Shown one piece after another: positions 57,878 through 64,000 of a DNA stretch of 64,000 nucleotides. The DNA comes from Cherax quadricarinatus (lineage: Eukaryota; Arthropoda; Malacostraca; Decapoda; Parastacidae). The stretch is from contig NC_091311.1 of NCBI RefSeq assembly GCF_038502225.1, positions 38,296,072 to 38,360,071 on the forward strand, written 5' to 3'. Position 1 is the stretch's first letter. Every line of letters begins with the position of its first letter. The notes beneath the pieces were generated by a model. It was not told where the DNA came from. It did no database searches and worked only from the letters and a program-made list of their open reading frames with translations. Position numbers and translations under genes: made by a program.

Positions 57878-58244
57878 AATAAAGATACCTAACTGTTGCA
57901 TATGTGTCTTACTTAACAATCTGTCGGTATTTCATACCATTTTAATGTTCAAGATAAAGTTTTGGAGGTTAATAAGTTGAGAAAGCCTAAGAAAGAAATG
58001 GATTTGGCAGTTAAAAACAGGAGAGGAGAGTTATTAGATGAAGAGTTGAAAGCATCAGAAAGATGGAGGTAATATTTTGAGGAAGTGTTAAATGTTGATG
58101 AAGATAGTGAAGCTGTGATTTTGTGCGTTGGCCAGGGCTGTATAACTTCTTTTAAGAGTGAAGAGGAGCCAGTTGTGAGTGTGGGAAAGGTGCGTGAGGC
58201 AGTGGGTAGAATGAAAGGGGGCAAAGAAGAGGAGATTGATGGTT

Positions 58245-58498
58245 GGTAGAATTCCGGTGTTGTACGTAGACATTGTTCAAGTTGTCGTTCCTACATGCAT
58301 TAATTTGCTCACTGAGACGTGTTTCTAGGTTTCTTGTTGTTTCACTTACATATATTCTGTCACAGCCTCCACAAGGGATAGTATAAACCCTTGCATTGAT
58401 TGGTTCAAGGTTCTTTAATTTCGCCATAGTAAGATCTTTTATGGAAGTACTTCCACACGGGCTGAAAATAGTTTGTCGAGGTGGTTCGGACATTTGAA
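58245..58498 (-). pseudogene. Penelope-like element, GIY-YIG endonuclease fragment
   Basis: About 80 codons: KLKNLEPINARVYTIPCGG, then 'CDRIYVSETTRNLETRLSEQ' and 'INACRNDNLNNVYVQHRNST'. The pattern (V/I)Y.IPC..C...Y(V/I)G.T.R.L..RL.EH..A is the GIY-YIG domain at the C-terminus of PLE polyproteins, with a Cys pair. Here Gly of YxGxT is Ser (YVSET) and the His of the usual EH is Gln (EQ). The RT part is missing. It is embedded in LINE-D sequence: LINE codons end at GATTGATGG on one side and LINE C-terminal-like sequence resumes at 58,499. Confidence 0.8.
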
Positions 58499-58600
58499 AA
58501 GGAACAAAACTGATTGACTTGGTGGGCGTAGAAATCTGAAGGAAAACGGGATCTTCCTAGGATGACCTCTACTACCTCCAACATTAATGTTCAGTAAGCT
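58499..58600 (+). pseudogene. LINE-D C-terminal scrap
   Basis: 'AAACTGATTGACTTGGTGGG', 'AGAAATCTGAAGGAAAACGG' and 'TCCTAGGATGACCTCTACTA' resemble the region encoding R(V)xxSEVxGxRxRGRPR of this LINE type, heavily mutated. Low confidence. Confidence 0.35.
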
Positions 58601-58684
58601 GACACTGACAGTGCTAAAACAAACTCTTTTTCACTTCTGCATCTTGCACCCCTATAATTGTAATATAAAAAATCAGCAGAATAC

Positions 58685-58685
58685 A

Positions 58686-58754
<69 letters not shown>
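58685..58754. repeat. (AAT)n microsatellite
   Basis: About 23 AAT units. Confidence 0.97.
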
Positions 58755-58755
<1 letters not shown>

Positions 58756-58763
58756 GTATAAAC

Positions 58764-59648
58764 CAGTGATACCCGAAGTGGGAGGTGGAAAGATCCAGGG
58801 GGGCGATGAAGAAAAAGGGGCGGTAGGAGGCGGCAGGGTGGCAACAGAACCAAGGGAGCATTTGTTTTGCAAAATCGATATGATAAAATCTAAGTCACGA
58901 ACACTTAAGTAACAAATCCTTTACAAAGAATAAAATTCACATAAAGTTATACACGAAAGCAGTTATATTTTATTTTGTGGTACGAAGTCGAAGTTAGAAG
59001 TCCAAACGTTTGTTCGGACGCCAAACGCCGCACGCCAGCTAGATAAGACAGCAGACGCAGAAGACACTGGTGATGATCGGATTTTCGCGTCTGCAAGGGC
59101 TTTAGGTTTATATGCACATTTAAGTTACATTTTAAAGTATAATTTAATAAAGACATGAGTGAGTGGTATTGATGGAGGGACGCTTATGGGTGTGGAAGGG
59201 GTGGTGTGCTTCTTGCTTGTGTTCGTTTCGTCAGGGATGAAAGATTGGTTCAAGAGCTGTTATTTGCAAGACAACTAGAAACAAATACAATAGGGAAGTT
59301 AGTATTTCGTGTTGCTGAGAATTTTTTTCAAAGAGAAAGACATTCCGCTTACCAACATTCTTGCTTGTGCAGCAAATGGGGCACCATCGATGACAGGTTG
59401 TCATTGTGTCTTCATCAGTTTCTTGAAAAAAAAAAAAGAAACTGTACCTGGTGTGTTGACGGGGCACTATGAAATCCCCAGGCAACATCTGGTTGCAGAA
59501 AACCTAAGTGGCAGACTTCAAAAATCATTAAGCACTGTTAACACAGCAGTAAAGAAAAATAAAGGCACATACTTTCAATTCCCGACTGTGTCGACAGCTC
59601 TGCACTGAGAATGATAAAGATTTTGAAAGCTTGTTGTTGAACACAGAA
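58764..59648 (+). mobile_element. hAT transposon, 5' part, cut by the Tx1-like LINE
   Basis: The left terminus CAGTGATACCCGAAGTGGGAG with a G-rich subterminal region is hAT-like. About 440 bp of non-coding sequence precedes the transposase remnant. The right part of the element is displaced by the LINE poly(A) at 59,649 and is not in the window. Confidence 0.65.
59200..59648 (+). pseudogene. hAT transposase fragment (ZBED5/SCAND3/FAM200-like)
   Basis: 'ACVRFVRDERLVQELLFARQ', 'LETNTIGKLVFRVAENFFQ', then (frameshift at the T run near 59,322) 'FKEKDIPLTNILACAANGAP', 'SMTGCHCVFISFLKKK' (expanded Lys run), 'VPGVLTGHYEIPRQHLVAEN', 'LSGRLQKSLSTVNTAVKK', another frameshift, 'CRQLCTENDKDFESLLLNTE'. 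This is the central RNase H-fold region of the hAT transposases domesticated as ZBED5/FAM200 in vertebrates. Two frameshifts and the LINE insertion right after NTEV disable it. Confidence 0.8.
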
Positions 59649-59661
59649 GTTTTTTTTTTTT

Positions 59662-60443
59662 TATATTTTATTTAAAACATCATAAATTACAAGGTAGTAT
59701 AAAATATTAAATACCACAATAATACAGGATTTGGACAAGATTACGGAGAATTATATCACAAGGGCAATATAAAAAATTTTGAAACACGCAAAATACATAC
59801 ACACCATTCACTGACACACATTATACAAAATGATAATATATCTGACACATACACACAAAACTGTTGGAGGGGGGACCGCCCCCCCCCATGAAAACTCATC
59901 TAAAATACACCCACATCATTCGCAAACGTATTGATCACAGCAGTGATCAAACATAAATTTTTGTAACTTTATATATACATGCAACTGTTTATGAGATTTA
60001 ATTTAAGAACAAAGTCTGATAATTATCCGTCAACATTACTCTATAACAAAAATAAGCATTACACAAAATTGCATAAGCGTATAAAGCATCAACAACTGCA
60101 AGATTTTTACAGCATACGTTGCATCAGCAACGAAACTTAATAATATTACAAAAGTGATGGAAAACAAATTATGTAAAAACAAATATAAAAGCCATCTAAG
60201 AGGAAATAAATTCCCTACAAAATTACAATAAATACCGCGAAAATACATACCAGAAAAATTATCTTTGCAAAAACTGGTAGACTAACATGGACAGTGACTT
60301 CTATAACTCCCTTTTAATCACAAGGCCCTAATTTATACAAATCTTGGGCTAATCAAAATCTTGCACACAAAACTTACATGTCAACACAGCACCACGCAGT
60401 ACATACCTTCCCGACCCTCACATTCCTTCACAAGTCCTTTACC
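59662..60443 (-). other. Tx1-like LINE 3' non-coding region
   Basis: AT-rich with a poly-C/G stretch at 59,868-59,887. No open frame of note. It lies between the ORF2 end and the poly(A). Confidence 0.7.
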
Positions 60444-61650
60444 TCATACACTCCCCCTCCGAAAAACTAATGGCAACCCGCTTATAAAGGAAACCAGTCC
60501 TTTACGTATAATTAGCTCGCCAACTGAATGAGGCCATTGACCGTAAGTTTGCAGTAGGTCTCCGGAAAACTGTCCCCCGTAAATAAGTTTGTTTCTGCAA
60601 ACCGTTCTATATATGCCCGCCGCAATTGCCCTAATCCTAATTCTTCCCCGTCCCGTGTCCCTCATCCCCCAGGAAATATACAGAAAATCCACTACTACGT
60701 ACATAATCGCTCTTTTCACTTCTCTGGAGACCCCACGTACTTCTAATGTTAAGGCTCGCAGAGTCTCTACATTACCCCCACCCATCAACCTAAAAACTTC
60801 GCTAACCACACCCTTACCTCCCTCAACTCTTCACAGAAATATACGGCATGAAAAGCTGTTTCCTGTTCTCCACAGTGATCGTAGGTCTGTTCCCTCACCA
60901 ATCCCATTGAACACAAAACAGCTTTCGATGCTAATATCCCCATTATAAATCTATATACAAACTCCCGTACTCTCGGCATTAACTTAAGCTTTCGAAAGTC
61001 ATTCCATATCATCCCCCATTCATACAAGGGATAAACCGATACCCCCTGTATGATTTCCGGCCTTCTGCTCATTGTCACCAAACGCCCCACCCTAAGTTTT
61101 TCCACCTCCCTAATCAATAACAATAACCTCAGCATATCCTCGCATTCAATAAATTCTTTTCCGCTCCACCATCTCCGCACATCCTCCATCACTTTCCCCA
61201 CTCTAACCCCTCTTTCCTCCCCTCCCTAATGAACCTCTGTTTCACATATAAGGCCTTTACTCTCGGCCCCAACGCTAAAAGGCCTACTCCTCCACTGCGT
61301 ATATTCGACATCCCCACCTCCTTGCTTAGCCATGCCCTCCCAAAACCCCAAACATAACGTAACGCCCTCCTCTGAATCTCATGTACGTCTGGAGTCTGCA
61401 GTGGATACACCACAGCCATACTCCACACTTTACTATAAACTAATGAATTTACGATTATCACCCGCTGTTGTAAGGTGACGTCCCCCGCCCGTAAACTCCT
61501 TAACCTTTTTACTGCCTTCTCCACCACCACCTCCGAATTCACCTGCCTAGCCTCCCGCGCATCTGTCATGTATAACATAACTCCACAAATTTTTAGCCTA
61601 GCCACTACTTCCCACCCAAACTCCAACCCCAAGCCCCCCCACCCAGGCAT
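60444..61650 (-). pseudogene. Tx1-like ORF2, C-terminal region
   Basis: Three stop-free segments in different frames. 61,650-61,189 has 'LKICGVMLYMTDAREARQVN' and 'LQQRVIIVNSLVYSKVWSMA'. 61,201-60,785 has 'FRKLKLMPRVREFVYRFIMG' then 'LVREQTYDHCGEQETAFHAV', equivalent to the C-x2-3-C...H...C zinc-knuckle-like motif found near the C-terminus of L1/Tx1 proteins. 60,809-60,444 ends the protein. Joined by two frameshifts near 61,195 and 60,795, both next to C/T runs. Confidence 0.8.
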
Positions 61651-62428
61651 CCACCTCCAGCAAACTTGATTTTGCTTTGTTCACCCGCATTCCAGATGCC
61701 CTCCCGAAAAGCTCCAACACACTTTCCACCATACGCAATCCCTCCACTCCGGCTATCAGAACAGTGGAATCATCCACATACCCCACCACATCTATACACC
61801 CATCCTTCTCCCCATTTAAAATCCCCCTCCCCTCAATGAGCTCATAAAATGGATGCTGCATACACGCAAACAATATTTGAGACAGGGGGCACCCCTGTCT
61901 CAAACCCTTCTCCATCCTTACAGGCCTTCCCAACCTGCCATTAATTTGTACTCGCACCATTGCAGATGAATACATTGTATCAACCCACCTCACCACTCCC
62001 ATGCCAAAACCGAGATGCAACAAACTAGCCCTTAGAAAGTTTCTATCCACACAGTTGTATGCATTTTCCCAATCAATGCCCAAAAGCCCTCCCCCGTTGC
62101 AACCCTCCAAAAAATCCCTAATGTGGCCATGCCCATCTCTCATGCTTCTGCCCGGAATACCCATCTGCCCCTTATGAATAACCCCACCTAACACCTTCAT
62201 CCTATTGCCCAGTAGCTTCGCGAAAATCTTGTAATCGGCACACATTAGCGAAATAGCTCTGTACTCACTCAATACTCTTCCCTCTTGCTTTTTGCATGCT
62301 AATACGACTACACCCGTTCGCTGAGTCTGTCCTAACTGTCCCTCCCATCGCATACAATTCATGACCCTCACCAGACAGTACTTAATGTGCTCCCATTGAA
62401 TTCTATAAAAAATCATTTGATATCCCAT
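61598..62428 (-). pseudogene. Tx1-like ORF2, reverse transcriptase core
   Basis: A 276-codon open segment: VVVLACKKQEGRVLSEYRAI (finger), 'NRMKVLGGVIHKGQMGIPGR', 'LLGIDWENAYNCVDRNFLRA' (motif A; D for the first Asp), 'NGRLGRPVRMEKGLRQGCPL' (motif B), 'DVVGYVDDSTVLIAG' (motif C, YVDD) and 'GRASGMRVNKAKSSLLEVD'. The GIPGRS and motif A pattern are typical of the Tx1 branch of L1. All catalytic Asp residues are present. Confidence 0.88.
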
Positions 62429-62844
62429 CTATACCCGGTGCCTTGCCAGTAATCATGTTGAACACAGCCTCCTCAACTTCCCGCATGCTAAACATCCCTC
62501 CCATCCCCATGCCCTCCTCTCCACATGACCCTAAACCTCTCCCCCCACACCTCCTCAATAGCATCGCCCTCCTCCCCCTTCCCCCACTTCTTTTGGAACC
62601 AGAAATCAGCATAATTGCTCATGCCTTCTGTAGTATTCAGTACCTGTCCCTTATGATGACCACCCATATCCTCACTTACCTCCAAGTTTAAAATAGTCGA
62701 ATCCTTCTGCCTTACCGTAAAACCTCGCAAAACACTTCCCGAAGGTTTATCACCCCACAGCACAGCCTCCATTCCCGCCCTTACACATACCGCATCAAAT
62801 CTACCATTATGTAACTCTGCCAACCTGTCCTTGAGTTGCACCAT
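62403..62844 (-). pseudogene. Tx1-like ORF2, linker between endonuclease and RT
   Basis: Two overlapping segments in different frames: 62,844-62,488 has MVQLKDRLAELHNGRFDAVC and 'GMSNYADFWFQKKWGKGEEG'. 62,612-62,403 has 'FSMREVEEAVFNMITGKAPG' and IDGISNDFL, the start of the RT domain. Frameshifts lie near 62,850 and 62,500. Confidence 0.8.
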
Positions 62845-63806
62845 GTTTCCGTACTGCCGCCCCCCTCTTCCTCATAACACCCATTTAGCTGATATTCAAA
62901 ATAATTTTGCAACCCATACCTCCACCCTGCCTCTTCCCTTCCCTTCCTTTTATAGAAACCTGCTATACCCAGCTTAGCATGCCTTTCCCACCATTCTAAG
63001 ACACACGACTCCACCTCTCTAGAATCCCAAAAAGTTTGCCACCATTCCCCAAAAGCCATAGTCACCTCCTCACTCCTCACGAGTCTTGCATTTAATTTCC
63101 AAAAACCCGATTGTATCCTAACCATACCTTCCCAATCAAGATCTGCCATAACTGCCCTATGATCAGAAAACCCCACATCAAAAGTCCTGACTCCCAACAC
63201 ACGTACAGCTTCCGTTGCATAGATCCTATCTAATCTTGCCGCATAATCCCGTCTGACAAATGTATACTCAACCTGCCAACCACCCCTCCCCACAACATCC
63301 AAAACCCCCACGTCTCCAAACACATTACGCAACATGCCCAACATACACCCCGCCCCCCTCGGTTCCACATCGCCACCCCTAATAACACAATTCCAATCTC
63401 CCCCTATGACAGTGACTAAAGGTAAACCCTTTAAATAGTACATCAAAAATTCCCTCACAAAGTTCTCCTTGACTCGTGCATTGCCATCCGCTGGCATATA
63501 CACTCCTATAAAACAAACCCTCGTTGCACCCCATTCTCCCTCCACCCTCATGACCCTCCCCCCCTCCTCCCACCCCAAAATATGCAATGGACTGGTTTCC
63601 TTTACAGCCACAGCAACCCCACCTTTCAACCTGAACGAGCCACTTACATACAACTTATATCCTTTCAAAGACAACTCACAACCAAACTTGTAATTGTGCT
63701 CCTGAATGAAACATATATCTACATTAAATCGCTTTAAAAACCATTCCACCCATACTCTTTTAACCTCGGCTCTCAGGCCATTAACATTGATCGTTACAAC
63801 CTTGAA
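62781..63806 (-). pseudogene. Tx1-like ORF2, APE endonuclease domain
   Basis: Counting from the ORF1 stop, the frame starts FKVVTINVNGLRAEVKRVWV, 'EWFLKRFNVDICFIQEHNY' (metal-binding Glu in QEH), 'GVYMPADGNARVKENF', 'TVIGGDWNCVIRGGD', 'ARLDRIYATEAVRVLG' and 'VGFSDHRAVMADLDW' (catalytic SDH). All expected APE motifs are visible. No ATG lies between the stop and the first conserved motif, so its translation start is unclear. Confidence 0.88.
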
Positions 63807-64000
63807 TTATGACAGTAAAGGTGGCTTGCCCTGCCGCCTTGGAATGGCACCCGCGTGACCTGGCTGCTGACTAGAGCCCCGTTTGTCACCTTGTCTGTCC
63901 AGTCCCCCAACCCCCCCCTTATCCTTTGAAACTTCAGCACCGCTACACCCACTCTCCGGGAGATCCAACCTTGGCTTCCAAAACTTCTTCCCAGGTCTCT
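63807..64000 (-). CDS. Tx1-like ORF1, C-terminal end (partial)
   Basis: The minus-strand frame entering from the right edge reads RPGKKFWKPRLDLPESGCSG, then AEVSKDKGGVGGLDRQGDKR and GAIPRRQGKPPLLS, and ends at TAA (63,809-63,807). It is Lys/Arg/Gly-rich, as expected of the nucleic-acid-binding tail of a LINE ORF1. No CCHC motif lies in the visible part. The stop is in the same frame as ORF2. Confidence 0.6.
   Translation of the reverse strand, partial: RPGKKFWKPRLDLPESGCSGAEVSKDKGGVGGLDRQGDKRGSSQQPGHAGAIPRRQGKPPLLS

Larger units (their letters stand above)
56303..57950 (+). mobile_element. Four-unit, 400-bp tandem array with hammerhead-like motifs (retrozyme/PLE terminal-repeat type)
   Basis: AAGATAAAGTTTTG flanks it at 56,289-56,302 and 57,951-57,964, and excision restores the LINE-D codons. 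GGGTATCTTGGTACAG recurs at 56,376, 56,775, 57,175 and 57,575. Each unit has TATATAA(A)GG (56,480; 56,879; 57,279; 57,679), then a hammerhead-like motif (56,639; 57,039; 57,439; 57,839), then AAAGATACCTAACTGTTGCA and CTGTCGGTATTTCATACC. At the left end 56,303-56,375 is an inverted copy of the motif's downstream side and core. Units 2-4 are nearly identical. No protein is encoded, so it is non-autonomous. Confidence 0.9.
55990..58250 (+). pseudogene. LINE-D ORF2 central part, split by the 400-bp array
   Basis: The left part reads KKKKLTYEKFLQGKSDIRRE, then 'RMVKEYKMRANERVGKMLST' and NFAENKIKF. The right part (from 57,951) reads DKVLEVNKLRKPKKEMDLAV, 'RGELLDEELKASERWR', 'VGKVREAVGRMKGGKEEEID'. 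Together they are the linker between endonuclease and RT (..NKxxFWKEVNxLRK..). The reading stops at the insertion and resumes after it. Truncated at 58,250 by PLE sequence. One TAATA stop interrupts the right part (RW-stop-YFEEVLNV). Confidence 0.75.
59649..64000 (-). mobile_element. Tx1-like (L1-clade) LINE, runs off the right edge
   Basis: The poly(T) at 59,649-59,661 is the poly(A) tail read in reverse. A 3' non-coding region of about 780 bp follows, then ORF2 (60,444-63,806) and the end of ORF1 (63,807-64,000). The element is inserted in the hAT transposase. The target duplication cannot be tested because the 5' junction is outside the window. Confidence 0.88.

Overview
No host protein-coding gene can be supported anywhere in this 64 kb window. 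It is a repeat-dominated intergenic stretch of a large animal genome. Very dense AT, AC, AG, AAT and ATT microsatellites, tRNA-derived SINEs with (ATA)n tails, several non-LTR (LINE) families, Penelope-like element (PLE) pieces, hAT transposons and one Ty3-type LTR element fit a decapod crustacean (crayfish, lobster or shrimp). That assignment rests on family recognition, not a search, and the species is not determinable here. The only long open frames are transposon polyproteins or tandem repeats that happen to lack stops.

Names used below: LINE-A is CR1-like with an esterase-type ORF1 (12.1, 26.2-30.4 and 34.1-36.7 kb, perhaps 55.4 kb). LINE-B ends in a (CA)n tail (13.9, 19.4, 20.7-21.5, 33.2, 45.2 kb). 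LINE-C is mostly 3' ends (7.4, 19.5-20.6, 21.6, 38.1, 52.9 kb). LINE-D is a clade-uncertain LINE (24.7, 30.7-32.3, 56.0-58.2 kb). The last element is Tx1-like (59.65-64 kb, running off the right edge).

Layout. 0-24 kb: an old palindrome, SINEs, microsatellites, minisatellites and LINE 3' fragments. 24.7-36.7 kb: nested transposons, with a LINE-D, a CR1 broken by a hAT, a second LINE-D broken by a foldback SINE, and a CR1 with a largely intact ORF2. 37-48 kb: simple-repeat tracts and two large tandem arrays, both with about 34-bp units (about 40.6-43.9 and 46.4-48.1 kb). The second array is interrupted by a Ty3-type element (48.1-52.7 kb) with an inverted LTR end. 53.7-55.0 kb: a 32-bp hairpin-forming minisatellite. 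56.0-58.6 kb: a LINE-D fragment containing a four-copy 400-bp tandem array, then a PLE GIY-YIG fragment. 58.8-64 kb: a hAT transposase remnant broken by the Tx1-like LINE.

The signal I consider most worth checking is a dispersed family of hammerhead-ribozyme-like motifs, found at about a dozen places. Each has a CUGANGA-like (or UUGAUAA) segment, a short stem, GAAA, then CGUH. Stem I and stem II change together between subfamilies. In the best case (56,303-57,950) four motifs recur at exactly 400-bp spacing. Each unit also has a TATATAA(A)GG box, the array is flanked by a 14-bp target duplication, and a PLE endonuclease remnant lies 300 bp away. This architecture resembles the hammerhead-bearing PLE terminal repeats and retrozymes known from animals. 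One deviation is consistent and must be kept in mind: every copy has one extra nucleotide between the core A9 and stem II.
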